A stretch of DNA of 64,000 nt from Hazenella coriacea (GTDB lineage Bacteria > Bacillota > Bacilli > Thermoactinomycetales > Thermoactinomycetaceae). Within the stretch, counting starts at the first letter, position 1, and every line of letters begins with the position of its first letter. The notes under the pieces are model-generated. The model saw only the letters and a program-made list of their open reading frames with translations, did no database searches and was not told the origin of the DNA. Made by a program: the position numbers and the translations under genes. The stretch is from assembly GCF_004341825.1 (NCBI RefSeq), contig NZ_SMAG01000001.1, forward strand, positions 186,001-250,000, given 5' to 3'. Shown here piece after piece: positions 1 through 8,930 of this stretch.

Positions 1-38
1 AGCTCTTGATTCAGAACTTGTAAATCAGCTTTTTCCAT

Positions 39-115
<77 letters not shown>

Positions 116-291
116 TTAGTGATTAGTGACAAGAATATAATATAATAAAAAGCTTGCTGTTGTCAATAGCATTTTTTCATTTCATCTCTTTTTTTATTAA
201 TGATTAGAATTCCTCGATTCTTCATAGGATTCAAAGGGACTGGTTGGCTCCTTTGATGAGCATGGATCTGTCAAACCGAGCCCCTCTTTTT

Positions 292-801
292 TCAATATTT
301 GTGAAGTGGAAATGAGCCACCGCGTTCTTTAGTCACTTTTCCATCTATCTGATAATAGCTCACTTCAGCATTCCCATCGTGTATTTGTAAGATGGCATAT
401 GTGGGGAAAGCAAAGCCTCTCGGATTTGAGATGCTGCCAGGGTTGATTAACAAAACGTTTCCCACTTGTTCACAAAAAGGAAGGTGTGAGTGTCCAAAGC
501 AGGCGATCTGTACCCCTACTTCTTCTGCACGGTAACGAAGCGGCAGAGGGGTTCGCTTCACTTGTAAGGTGTGACCATGTGCAACCAAGATCCGTACATC
601 TTCAACAATAAAGATTTGCTCTTTAGGAACCTTTTCAAAGTCACAATTTCCACGAACAACGGTGATCGGAACATCTGGAAGCTCATTGACACTCGTACAA
701 AAATCTCCGCAATGGATCACATGATCGGCTTGCACTTGCTGAACGATTTGCTGCAAGAGGTCTTTTTTACCATGGGAGTCACTCACAATTAATATTTTCA
801 C
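292..801 (-). CDS. ysnB: YfcE/YsnB-type metallophosphoesterase
   Basis: Small single-domain calcineurin-like phosphoesterase (about 169 residues). All metal-ligand motifs are visible: SDSHG near residue 9, HCGD, RGNCD, an AHGH and a terminal FGHSH, which build the dinuclear metal site; phosphodiesterase activity is known for the family but the natural substrate is not. A GTG at 819 is possible, but the GTG at 801 is preferred because AAAGGTGG lies just upstream of it and the product then begins KILIVSDSHG as in relatives. It is the last gene of the rph-ysnA-ysnB group, as in Bacillus subtilis. Cytoplasmic; no signal peptide. Confidence 0.88.
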   Translation of the reverse strand: MKILIVSDSHGKKDLLQQIVQQVQADHVIHCGDFCTSVNELPDVPITVVRGNCDFEKVPKEQIFIVEDVRILVAHGHTLQVKRTPLPLRYRAEEVGVQIACFGHSHLPFCEQVGNVLLINPGSISNPRGFAFPTYAILQIHDGNAEVSYYQIDGKVTKERGGSFPLHKY

Positions 802-824
802 ACAGCCCCCACCTTTCACTAACC

Positions 825-1457
825 CTATGTCTGGGTCGTAAATTGATAGCGAGTGGTTAACAACTCCATTAACTTCTCTGTCGCTTTGGCTCGGTGACTG
901 ATCTGATACTTTTGGGCAGCTGGGAGTTGAGCCATTGTTTTTTGTTGTTCTGGAAGATAAAAGATCGGATCATATCCAAATCCTTCTGTCCCTTGAGGCT
1001 CTGTGATGATACGACCCTGACATTCTCCACGAACCCATTGGGTCGGTTCATCTGGGAGAGCTAATGCCATGACACATACATAATATGCATCACGTTGCGC
1101 TTCAGGAAGGGGACGTATATTTTCTATTAACTTTATGTTGTTCTGCTCATCGGTGGAGTGAGGACCTGCATAACGTGCTGAATAAACACCTGGTTCACCT
1201 TGTAAAGCAGGAACAACTAACCCCGAATCGTCAGAAATCACTGGAGCCTGTAAAGCCTTGGAGATGACTTCGGCTTTTTTACAAGCGTTTCCTTCAAAAG
1301 TATCCCGATCTTCAACGATCTCTGGTAAGTCTGAAAAGTCTTTGAGCCCTTTAACTTCTAGACCTAAGTTTTGACTAAAAAGATCGGCAAATTGCTTTAA
1401 TTTATTCTGATTTCCTGTAGCGATAATTAGATATGGGAATGGCCATTTTGGTTTCAT
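825..1457 (-). CDS. rdgB: XTP/dITP pyrophosphatase (RdgB/HAM1 family)
   Basis: House-cleaning nucleotide pyrophosphatase that hydrolyses non-canonical purine triphosphates (XTP, dITP) to monophosphates. It shows the family motifs IIATGNQNK at the N-terminus, SDDSGL, GEPGVYSARYAG and FGYDPIF, then SHRAKA near the C-terminus. The frame is open back to a GTG at 1553, but that adds 32 unrelated residues and crosses a hairpin (1526-1549). The ATG at 1457 matches the start of relatives, although its ribosome site is poor, so the start is uncertain. It sits directly after rph, the same order as ysnA in Bacillus subtilis. Confidence 0.9.
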   Translation of the reverse strand: MKPKWPFPYLIIATGNQNKLKQFADLFSQNLGLEVKGLKDFSDLPEIVEDRDTFEGNACKKAEVISKALQAPVISDDSGLVVPALQGEPGVYSARYAGPHSTDEQNNIKLIENIRPLPEAQRDAYYVCVMALALPDEPTQWVRGECQGRIITEPQGTEGFGYDPIFYLPEQQKTMAQLPAAQKYQISHRAKATEKLMELLTTRYQFTTQT

Positions 1458-1526
1458 ATTGATAAGGTGACGATACACCCTTCCTCCGATCTTCGAATGA
1501 GTTTGTATACCATAAATAGACAGAGA

Positions 1527-1549
1527 AGCCCATGACTCTTCATCATGGG
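1527..1549 (-). other. intercistronic hairpin between rph and rdgB
   Basis: Inverted repeat GCCCATGA / TCATGGGC with a 7-nt loop, 8 bp perfect. It lies between the rph stop and the preferred rdgB start. The following sequence is not T-rich, so it looks like an mRNA stability or processing hairpin more than a terminator. Confidence 0.45.
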
Positions 1550-1561
1550 CCACTTCTATGT

Positions 1562-2332
1562 TCAGGATGAGATGGTTTTCTCTTCCGTAGAAGAAGTCAC
1601 CCCGATCCCGTTGGCGTTTTCTCCTAATGCTTCTTTTTGCAGTTGAATCAAACGTCTGGTTCCTTGCTGGGCGAGAGTTAGAAGATCTTTTAATTGGTCA
1701 GGGCTAAATGGAGCTTCTTCTCCTGTTCCTTGAACCTCTACGTAGTTTCCTGAACCTGTCATCACGATATTCATATCCACAATCGCAGAAGCATCTTCTT
1801 CATAACACAAGTCCAAGCAAGGCTGATCACCGATCAATCCTACACTTGTCGCTGCTAAAAAATCTTTAATAGGTAAAGTGGATAGAGTTCCATTCTTAAC
1901 AAGAGGAACTAAGGCATCTACCAAAGCCACAAATGCTCCCGTGATCGATGCTGTTCGTGTTCCCCCATCTGCTTGAATAACATCACAATCGAGCCACAAT
2001 GTTCTCTCACCTAGAGCCTTTAAATCCACGACAGACCTCAAAGCACGCCCGATGAGTCGTTGGATTTCCATCGTTCGTCCGCTTAGCTTCCCTTTACTAG
2101 CCTCGCGAATGGTACGTGTCTGTGTCGCACGTGGTAGCATCGAGTATTCGGCTGTAATCCAACCTTTTCCGGAGTTCCGAAGAAATGGAGGTACTCGATC
2201 TTCTACAGTTGCCGTACAAATTACCTTTGTATCACCAATCGTTATGTAAACTGAGCCTTCAGCTGTCTTAATATAATTGCGTTCAATTGTTACATTTCTC
2301 AACTGATCATTTGTTCTACCGTCAACTCTCAA
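1562..2332 (-). CDS. rph: RNase PH
   Basis: Phosphate-dependent 3'-5' exoribonuclease that trims tRNA precursors; it assembles as a hexameric ring in the cytoplasm. The 256-residue length is normal. The N-terminus [11 protein letters not shown] and the conserved [17 protein letters not shown] and [16 protein letters not shown] segments are clear, as is the phosphate-site region [16 protein letters not shown] 2332 is preceded by GGAGGG. It is followed by rdgB and ysnB and preceded by gerM, with a terminator-like hairpin in between, so rph may have its own promoter as well as read-through from gerM. Confidence 0.97.
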   Translation of the reverse strand: MRVDGRTNDQLRNVTIERNYIKTAEGSVYITIGDTKVICTATVEDRVPPFLRNSGKGWITAEYSMLPRATQTRTIREASKGKLSGRTMEIQRLIGRALRSVVDLKALGERTLWLDCDVIQADGGTRTASITGAFVALVDALVPLVKNGTLSTLPIKDFLAATSVGLIGDQPCLDLCYEEDASAIVDMNIVMTGSGNYVEVQGTGEEAPFSPDQLKDLLTLAQQGTRRLIQLQKEALGENANGIGVTSSTEEKTISS

Positions 2333-2401
2333 TGGTGTTTTCCCTCCTGTACCAAGTCATTTAAGTATAGCATACCCAAGGCTAATATACGGAATGAGAA
2401 A

Positions 2402-2432
2402 AAGAAAAAAGGAATGATTTGCACATCATCCC
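2402..2432 (-). terminator. terminator between gerM and rph
   Basis: On the minus strand GGGATGAT, a six-base loop and ATCATTCC (one G-T pair) are followed by TTTTTTCTTTTT. It lies downstream of the gerM stop. Confidence 0.65.
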
Positions 2433-2463
2433 TCCAAGACTTTACTAGAGAATGGAATGATTT

Positions 2464-3531
2464 TTATAAGCCATTTGGATTGATTGATGTTGGACGTAAA
2501 ACGGGCTGACTGAAGGTACCTTTTTTCCCTGCAGTAGAAGCTTGCTCTTTCCCATTCACTGTAATCTTTACCTTTTTGGTTGCTGTGTTTTCGGTGAGAG
2601 AGAAAACGATCGTATCAAGTACATTTTTGGAAGTTTTCTGTTGATTATCATATTGAAGTAATTGTTCACCAAAATCTGCAAGAACGGTATCCCCTTTGAC
2701 TTGTACCCGATTAACTGCTGTAGACTGATCTAGCGCCCCAATGAGATTCGTACTACTTTGTAATGGACCACGGATCAACTCCTTCATCGCTGCTTGGGCA
2801 ATATTTTCAGCTCGGTTGATCATGCGAGTTACAGGTACATAGTAAACCTCATTATCAGGAGTTTGTCCCATAAAATATAAAGTGACTGGAATACTTTGAG
2901 TCAAATTAACCCCTTCTGCAATTTCCACATTGATCCCACGACTTTTGGTTAACCCTTGAGCCTGGTTTTTACCTTTAGGCATGACGGCCAGAGGTCTCCC
3001 ATCTACCCAAATATTCACTTTTTTCACTGACGAAAGCCCTGTTAATGTCCAAGTAACTGCACTCAATACCTTTTCTTCCATTTTAGCTTCATAGTTTAAA
3101 AAGTTCTTAGAAAAATCAACATTGGCTGTTCCATTTTGAATATCTAAACCCTTAATTTCAGTACCTTTGGGGAGAATGGGAACAAATCCTTTAGGTAATA
3201 AGGCTTCTCCAGGTCCACCTTGAACCATATACTTTAAAGACTCTTTCGCTACTGTTTTCACATTTGGCATTTGGACCGTGTAAGGAACGACATAACCATG
3301 ATCTGTTAGAAAGTAAAGCTCGATCCCACTCGTTTTTTTCTGCTCAGTCTTCTGATCGACCACTGGTTTTGGCTCAGGTTTTGCTTGTACTTCTTGAGTA
3401 TGACTATTCTCCACATGAGGAGGTGGAGGATCAATAGCTCCAGATGTTTTTTCCTCTGGTCCAAATAAACATCCTGTTAATGTGATCGGCAATAGTAAAC
3501 AAATCGCCGCAGTACGCCACACTTTTTGCAT
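2464..3531 (-). CDS. gerM: GerM-like spore lipoprotein with two GerMN domains
   Basis: Predicted lipoprotein of about 355 residues. The N-terminus MQKVWRTA, a hydrophobic stretch and the lipobox LTGC mark a signal peptidase II site near residue 21, followed by a Pro/Lys-rich linker and two GerMN domains, roughly residues 80-195 and 210-335, each with the LYF...VPV/VPY and A...L..GP pattern. GerM is known in Bacillus as a sporulation and germination factor that helps retain the SpoIIIA-SpoIIQ complex. The start at 3531 is chosen over upstream in-frame codons because AGGAGG precedes it and the signal peptide then starts correctly. Same neighbours as in Bacillus subtilis. Confidence 0.9.
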   Translation of the reverse strand: MQKVWRTAAICLLLPITLTGCLFGPEEKTSGAIDPPPPHVENSHTQEVQAKPEPKPVVDQKTEQKKTSGIELYFLTDHGYVVPYTVQMPNVKTVAKESLKYMVQGGPGEALLPKGFVPILPKGTEIKGLDIQNGTANVDFSKNFLNYEAKMEEKVLSAVTWTLTGLSSVKKVNIWVDGRPLAVMPKGKNQAQGLTKSRGINVEIAEGVNLTQSIPVTLYFMGQTPDNEVYYVPVTRMINRAENIAQAAMKELIRGPLQSSTNLIGALDQSTAVNRVQVKGDTVLADFGEQLLQYDNQQKTSKNVLDTIVFSLTENTATKKVKITVNGKEQASTAGKKGTFSQPVLRPTSINPNGL

Positions 3532-3596
3532 ACATTTCCCTCCTAGGACAAGGTTGATTAGTAACATGTATACGAGTCCTAGGAGAATTTATGCTT

Positions 3597-4445
3597 TTAA
3601 AAAGATATTTTTTGGACAGGTTCTAAACGAGCCTGCTCTATTTTGATCGTTTGTCCCAACCATGTTTCAGCAATCTTTTTAAATGAATGAGGGTCTCCTG
3701 TAGTAAAAAAATGGTGGTCAGGGGTGTAATCATAAGCGAGGAGAGACTGATGTTGTAAAATGGTACTCAATTCAGCCGCTGTTTCTTCCGCAGAGCTAAT
3801 GATCTCAACCTTTTCTCCCATCACCTTGGCTATCGACTCAGCAAGAAGAGGGTAGTGAGTACAGCCCAAAATTAAAGTATCGATCGAGATATTTTGAAAT
3901 GGGGCAAGACCCTCGGCAACCACTTTTTCCGCCAGCTCCGATTGATGCAAGCCATTCTCTACTAAAGGCGCGAATTGAGGACAAGCGACACTATAAACTT
4001 CAATCTCTGGATGAATCCTTTTGAGTGCTTGCTCATATGCCTGACTTTGAATCGTTCCTTGTGTGCCAATCACTCCGATTCGATGTTGCTTCGTTGCTTT
4101 AATTGCGGCTCTCACTCCCGGTTTAATCACTCCTAAGACTGGAATCGGGATTTGCAATCGGACTTCATGCAGAGCAGCAGCTGTCGCTGTATTGCAGGCA
4201 ATTACAAGTGCCTTTAGTGGGAATTGCGATAAAAAATGTACGATTTCCAATGTGAATTTCTTTACTTCTTCTTTTGTACGGGGTCCATATGGACAGCGCT
4301 TCGTATCTCCTAAATAGATAATCGCTTCTTGCGGGAGTTGACGCATGACTTCTTTTGCTACCGTAAGCCCTCCCACACCTGAATCTAAAATGCCAATTGC
4401 ATGTTCTTTTTTTATATCCATGCTGGTATTCATCTCCTGTCCCAT
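3597..4445 (-). CDS. murI: glutamate racemase
   Basis: Converts L- to D-glutamate for peptidoglycan. Family motifs are all present: GILDSGVGGLTV near residue 17, YLGDTKRCPYG, the first catalytic cysteine in ACNTATA and the second in LGCTHYPLL, consistent with two-cysteine racemization. Length 282 is slightly above normal (about 265-270) because of a short N-terminal tail. Three in-frame ATGs (4445, 4433, 4421) are possible and the ribosome site does not decide between them. Upstream lies a strong hairpin terminator after the MarR gene. Confidence 0.95.
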   Translation of the reverse strand: MGQEMNTSMDIKKEHAIGILDSGVGGLTVAKEVMRQLPQEAIIYLGDTKRCPYGPRTKEEVKKFTLEIVHFLSQFPLKALVIACNTATAAALHEVRLQIPIPVLGVIKPGVRAAIKATKQHRIGVIGTQGTIQSQAYEQALKRIHPEIEVYSVACPQFAPLVENGLHQSELAEKVVAEGLAPFQNISIDTLILGCTHYPLLAESIAKVMGEKVEIISSAEETAAELSTILQHQSLLAYDYTPDHHFFTTGDPHSFKKIAETWLGQTIKIEQARLEPVQKISF

Positions 4446-4519
4446 CCAACTTCCACTAAAGCTTCATCTTATGATTATTATATGAACCTCCCTTCCTCAA
4501 GAAACGGCGTTCTAAACAG

Positions 4520-4554
4520 CCAAACCCCCTCTAAGTTTCATAGAGGGGGTTTGG
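4520..4554. terminator. strong hairpin between MarR gene and murI
   Basis: Perfect 14-bp stem CCAAACCCCCTCTA / TAGAGGGGGTTTGG with a 7-nt loop. No long T run follows on either strand, but the stem is strong and lies just beyond the MarR stop, so termination of the MarR transcript is the simplest reading. Confidence 0.6.
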
Positions 4555-4619
4555 ACAATTCATTTGATCCATTTGCCTAAATCCGGCTCTGCATGATACA
4601 AGATTCATAATGACAAGTG

Positions 4620-5066
4620 TTATCGTTTCATCTCTTCAAATAAAATAGATAAGTACTTTTTAATCTCAGTTGCTTCGTCATCTGATAAACGAGACAAGAC
4701 ATTTTCAAGATATTCACAACGCGCCTCCATCACCTCAGTAATAATCTCCACTCCTTTTTTCAATAAGTGGATACGTACTACACGGCGATCCCGATCATCT
4801 CTTACTCTTTCAACTACACCATTTTTCTCCATCCGATCAATTAAATCTGTCATTGTACTACAGGCAAGATACATCTTTTGACTCAACTCTCCAATGGTTA
4901 AGTCCCCTTCTTCTTCCAACCACAATAAAGCTGAAAATTGAGGTGGAGTAATTGGAAAGTGAGTCAAAATCTCTCTCCCTTTATACTTGACAATCACACT
5001 GATTTCCCGTAATAGACGTTCAATATCACTGACTGTTTGGGCGGAGACTGGTTGATGTTTATTCAT
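4620..5066 (-). CDS. ysmB: MarR-family transcriptional regulator (YsmB-like)
   Basis: About 148 residues, the usual MarR length. A winged-helix core runs from about residue 30 to 110 with the recognition helix region GELSQKMYLACSTMTDLIDRMEKNGVVERVRDDRDRRVVRIHL split by the DRDRR wing, and helices at both ends for dimerization. ATG 5066 is preceded by GGGGAG and removes an unlikely hydrophobic N-terminal extension. In Bacillus subtilis ysmB lies between racE and gerM; here it is upstream of murI with a terminator between, so the order is altered. Ligand and targets are unknown. Confidence 0.88.
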   Translation of the reverse strand: MNKHQPVSAQTVSDIERLLREISVIVKYKGREILTHFPITPPQFSALLWLEEEGDLTIGELSQKMYLACSTMTDLIDRMEKNGVVERVRDDRDRRVVRIHLLKKGVEIITEVMEARCEYLENVLSRLSDDEATEIKKYLSILFEEMKR

Positions 5067-5304
5067 AGAACTCCCCTTTGACCCTTTTAAAAACTTTATT
5101 GTACAAAAGTATATGATAAAATCATCAATCTGACAAACAAACATCTGTTGAAATGCAGGAATTACAAAGGGTCTAATTTGTTAGTATGTTTATTTTCTAT
5201 ATTAATATATAATATCCTTCAAATAATCTCGATAATTTGCTAATTTTCCGAACATATTTCTATTAAAGAAACACCCAACTCTGTGGATGTCTCTTTGACT
5301 TCAT

Positions 5305-6126
5305 TTAAAATAACCAAGAAAGAAGAATGACTGTCGGTCCAACAATGAAACAGTAAATAGAGAAGTAGATTAATTTACCACGTTCCATAATCCCCATAAA
5401 CCAACGAAGAGAAATATAGGACATGATAAAAGAAGCAATAAACGCAATAATATAAGGAATGAGTAGTTGACTCATATTGGGATCATTAAACAGGTCTTTC
5501 ACACCCAAAATCATCCCACCCAAACTGACAGGGATATACAATAGAAAAGAAAAGCGGAGTGCGGTTTGTTGGTTCATTCCCAATCCCATCGCTGCAACAA
5601 TGGTAGCACCCGAGCGACTAATTCCAGGGATTAAAGCAATAGCTTGAGCCAATCCCACAATAATCGCATCTTTAATGGTTAAATTATTTTCAGAGCGCCC
5701 TCCTTTATAGTTGCGAATTAAAAAGAGAGCGATTCCTGTAATGATCAGGGCGACTCCAATCACTTGAATCCCTTTGAGATAGCTTCCAATAATGTCACTA
5801 AAGAGGACACCTAAAACCCCCGCTGGAATTGTTCCAACAATGAGATATAGGATAAAGTGAAAATCACTTTTTGTTTCAGCAGTAGGTTGTGAAAAATGCT
5901 TCACACCATTCTTACTTAAACGGATGAGATCTTCACGATAAATAATCAAAACAGCTAACAACGAAGCAAAATTAACAATCACCTCAAAGTTGAGTCCCTC
6001 GATATCTAGCCCCATAAAGTACTGTGCGATGACCAAATGTCCGCTTGAAGAAACCGGAATGGGTTCGGTGAATCCTTGAAAAATCCCTAAAAGTAGATAT
6101 TTTAACCATAATAGTATCTGATCCAT
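5305..6126 (-). CDS. uppP: undecaprenyl-diphosphatase (UppP/BacA)
   Basis: Integral membrane enzyme that dephosphorylates undecaprenyl pyrophosphate to recycle the lipid carrier of cell-wall synthesis and gives bacitracin resistance. Both signature motifs are visible: [11 protein letters not shown] near residue 22 and [10 protein letters not shown] near residue 168, within a polytopic protein of 273 residues with about eight hydrophobic segments. Relatives more often carry TEFLPISSTGH, so the first motif is a mild variant. ATG 6126. Its presence near a BceAB-type module a few kilobases away is functionally coherent (lipid II cycle) but they are not co-transcribed. Confidence 0.94.
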   Translation of the reverse strand: MDQILLWLKYLLLGIFQGFTEPIPVSSSGHLVIAQYFMGLDIEGLNFEVIVNFASLLAVLIIYREDLIRLSKNGVKHFSQPTAETKSDFHFILYLIVGTIPAGVLGVLFSDIIGSYLKGIQVIGVALIITGIALFLIRNYKGGRSENNLTIKDAIIVGLAQAIALIPGISRSGATIVAAMGLGMNQQTALRFSFLLYIPVSLGGMILGVKDLFNDPNMSQLLIPYIIAFIASFIMSYISLRWFMGIMERGKLIYFSIYCFIVGPTVILLSWLF

Positions 6127-6757
6127 CTATATCCCCCAATATTCAATATAAATCGAGAATTTACTCTCATATTTAATTACAATACTTAGATTTTAATCAT
6201 ACAACAAGTGAATCAACTACTCTTTTAAACTTTGTTAAAATTTATTTACTAATTATTTGTACATCCATCGTATACCTGTTCAGGTGAATTTATATACAAA
6301 GCAGATGAAATAGATACAAATTTAATAGCTGTTTAACTAGGATCTATCAGTCTTATTCTGTATTCAGATCACTCCTATTCTCAGATGATTATTAAATCTA
6401 TATAGGCATTTTATCTGGTGATTCTGACATAGAGCTTACAGATTTCTTACTTTTGCTTACTTTGACCAATCATAATGAATCATTTCCCATTTTTCAAAAA
6501 TAATCAAGAGACTGTCTTATCTTTTTGATCAGTAGCTCACTCAACTTTCCCTTATGTTAATGATTAAAACGACTGTCATTAATAATCATAGATCTATACA
6601 ATTGATTTTTTTCTCGATCGAAATCTCTTCACTGTTTTTGGTTGAATCATACCAAAGCATGAAGACAAATAATAAGAGAAACCTAAAACATAATGATTTT
6701 TATCATCATGTCTATGAACAACATCATTCATTACATAATCAGGAGCTCTAACCAACA
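6127..6757. other. AT-rich intergenic region, no gene supported
   Basis: About 630 bases between two divergently read genes. It is AT-rich and should hold both promoters. One 65-codon frame (6554-6751) has no ribosome site and low-complexity content, so it is not called. Nothing else recognisable. Confidence 0.5.
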
Positions 6758-7627
6758 ATGGAACAACAAAACTTAAAGTCTGGTGAAAAAGGGGCTTGGA
6801 TTAGTATCCTTGCCTATATATGCCTATCTATCTTAAAAGTGATAGTGAGTTCAATCGCTCACTCTGAGGCGCTCTTTGCTGATGGGCTGAACAACTCTAC
6901 AGATATCTTAGCTTCTTTGGCAGTTCTGATCGGTCTTCGTTTATCCAGAAAGCCTCCTGACGAAGACCATCCTTACGGACATCGCAGAGCTGAGACGATC
7001 TCTTCGTTGATTGCTTCATTTATTATGATGACTGTAGGTTTACAAGTGCTACTCGAAGCTGTGAAATCACTTCTGCAATATCATCCGGAAACTCCTGATG
7101 TAGTCGCTGCATATACCTCTTTTTTTAGTGCTTTAGTCATGTATGGAGTCTATCGATACAATAAACGTTTAGCTCAAAAAGTAGGAAGTAAAGCTCTAGA
7201 TGCTGCTGCGAAAGATAACTTATCTGATGCTTGGGTCAGTATTGGAGTCACCATCGGGATTTTAGGTACCCAATGGCAACTCCCTTGGTTAGATCCTGTA
7301 ACAGCATTAATTGTTGGATTTATGATTTGTAAAACAGCATGGGATATTTTCTGGGAGGCAACTCACACCTTAACGGATGGAGTAGATGAAGAAGTCCTGT
7401 TTAAATTAAAAAAGATGATTGAACAGGTAGATGGAGTTCATTCTGTAAATGATATTAAAGCACGATTGCACGGAAACTCACTTTTAGTAGACGTAGCCAT
7501 TTCGGTAAGTCCGAAGTTAAATGTTGTCGAAAGCCATACGATTACAGAACTTGTAGAAGACACGACTAAAAAAGTCTTTAACATTTCACACATCCATGTT
7601 CATGTTGAGCCGATCCATATAGAGTAG
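6758..7627 (+). CDS. cation diffusion facilitator (CDF) metal efflux protein
   Basis: Proton-coupled divalent metal exporter of 289 residues. The first membrane helices carry the metal-site pattern SEALFADGLNNSTD, the cytosolic loop has DEDHPYGHRRAE, the fifth helix has DNLSDAWVSIG, and the C-terminal cytoplasmic ferredoxin-like domain ends with ISHIHVHVEP. In CDFs the Asp/His residues of helices 2 and 5 bind Zn, Mn, Fe or Co; here helix 2 has Asp (DGLNN) and helix 5 has D..SD. Metal choice cannot be read from this. AGGAGCT precedes the ATG. Monocistronic; speE follows after about 85 bases. Confidence 0.93.
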   Translation: MEQQNLKSGEKGAWISILAYICLSILKVIVSSIAHSEALFADGLNNSTDILASLAVLIGLRLSRKPPDEDHPYGHRRAETISSLIASFIMMTVGLQVLLEAVKSLLQYHPETPDVVAAYTSFFSALVMYGVYRYNKRLAQKVGSKALDAAAKDNLSDAWVSIGVTIGILGTQWQLPWLDPVTALIVGFMICKTAWDIFWEATHTLTDGVDEEVLFKLKKMIEQVDGVHSVNDIKARLHGNSLLVDVAISVSPKLNVVESHTITELVEDTTKKVFNISHIHVHVEPIHIE

Positions 7628-7713
7628 CAGTTCTTTCTTCATTAACAAAAAGGGACTGATCTTTGATAGAATAGATGATTGCATTGACTCATACAGAAAT
7701 AAGGAGGAAAATC

Positions 7714-8592
7714 ATGAGCAATTATCCGGAGTATTTACAAAAGATCAACGGAGAATGGTGGTTAATTGAAGATGAACGAGAAAACATGAAAGTTAGCTAC
7801 CGGATCAAAGATGTGATCATCTCAGAGTCATCTCCGTTTCAACAACTGATGATCCTAGATTCATATGATTTTGGACGTATGTTAGTGTTAGATGGAGCTG
7901 TCCAGACTACTTCCATCGATGGTCATATTTACAACGAAATGATTTCTCATGTCCCTCTCTGTATTCATCCAAACCCCAAACGAGTCTTAATTATCGGTGG
8001 CGGAGATTGTGGTGTTGCTCGTGAAGTCGCTAAGTATGATCAAGTGGAGCAAATTGACATGGTGGAGATTGACGAAGCTGTTGTTCGTCTATGTAAAGAA
8101 CATCTTCCAGAAGTATCTGGAAATCTTTCCGATCCACGAGTTCATTTTATTTACAAAGATGGCATCCAATTTGTCAAAGAAGTGGAAGATTTCTATGATG
8201 TCATTATTGTCGATTCTTCTGATCCTGTTGGACCTGCTGTGCAACTTTTTGAAAAGAGCTTTTATGAAAATATCCATCGTGCCCTAAAAACAGATGGACT
8301 CATGGTTTGTCAAAGTCAATCGCCCCTCTTCCATCAACATGTTACCAAGCAAACCTTAACTCACATCGATCAACTCTTTGAACATAGTCAAGTATATATC
8401 ACTACAGTCCCCACTTATCCTGGTGGTTTCTGGAGCTTCACACTGGGATCTAAGAAATATACAGAAGTATACCCGCAGTCTTTAGTGAAACAAACTCAAT
8501 TTGTAAATCAAGAAGTTTTACAACATTGCTTTGAACTTCCTGAGTTTTTGCGGAGAGAATTGCAAAAGACTTCCAAACAAACTACGATTTAG
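7714..8592 (+). CDS. speE: spermidine synthase-type aminopropyltransferase
   Basis: Aminopropyltransferase using decarboxylated S-adenosylmethionine. It has the small N-terminal beta domain and a Rossmann domain with VLIIGGGDCGVARE, VEIDEAVV and VDSSDPVGPA, and ends with TYPGGFWSFTLGSKKY as in Bacillus SpeE. Length is 292 residues. ATG 7714 is preceded by AAGGAGG; the longer frame from 7675 lacks a site. Two deviations from the usual enzyme are seen: GGGDCG in place of GGGDGG, and DGHIYNEM in place of the DEF-Y-HEM substrate segment. Amine specificity may therefore differ. A terminator follows immediately. Confidence 0.87.
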   Translation: MSNYPEYLQKINGEWWLIEDERENMKVSYRIKDVIISESSPFQQLMILDSYDFGRMLVLDGAVQTTSIDGHIYNEMISHVPLCIHPNPKRVLIIGGGDCGVAREVAKYDQVEQIDMVEIDEAVVRLCKEHLPEVSGNLSDPRVHFIYKDGIQFVKEVEDFYDVIIVDSSDPVGPAVQLFEKSFYENIHRALKTDGLMVCQSQSPLFHQHVTKQTLTHIDQLFEHSQVYITTVPTYPGGFWSFTLGSKKYTEVYPQSLVKQTQFVNQEVLQHCFELPEFLRRELQKTSKQTTI

Positions 8593-8598
8593 TTTTAG

Positions 8599-8625
8599 AA
8601 AGCACTCTAGAATGAGTGCTTTTTT
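8599..8625 (+). terminator. Rho-independent terminator after speE
   Basis: Stem AAAGCACTC / GAGTGCTTT with a six-base loop followed by a run of T. Confidence 0.9.
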
Positions 8626-8930
8626 AGTATGATTCATTCCCCTACTCTCGTTATAATATAAAGAGTATCAATTAAATCAAGCATGGTCGGTATTACATAT
8701 CATATGACAAGATTGGAATCTGATCTTCTCTTCAGCCACTGATTTTCTTACTAATGGAGGCATCATTAAGGTTATGCCCAACTAATGATGAAAGAAATGC
8801 TTCGTTGAAGAAGGGATCCTTAGAGATCAAAAATCGAGTGGGGGATGATTATTGGAACCTAATCGTGATGAGTATGTTGGAGGAGGAGTATTGAAACAAG
8901 TATTGTCAATAAAAGAAAGAAGGAATACAA
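8626..8930. other. intergenic region before the bce-type module
   Basis: About 300 bases that must contain the promoter of the response-regulator gene. A 46-codon open frame (8754-8894) is present but has no ribosome site. No repeat or RNA element recognised. Confidence 0.4.

Noticed and set aside
1458-1553. N-terminal extension of the XTP pyrophosphatase gene
   Set aside because: The extra 32 residues have no family counterpart and cover an intercistronic hairpin.
6554-6751. 65-codon open frame before the cation diffusion facilitator gene
   Set aside because: No ribosome site, His/Asn-rich low-complexity content, and it lies in the promoter gap.
8754-8894. 46-codon frame (MEASLRLCPTND...) before the response regulator gene
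   Set aside because: No ribosome site at its ATG; likely chance reading in the promoter region.
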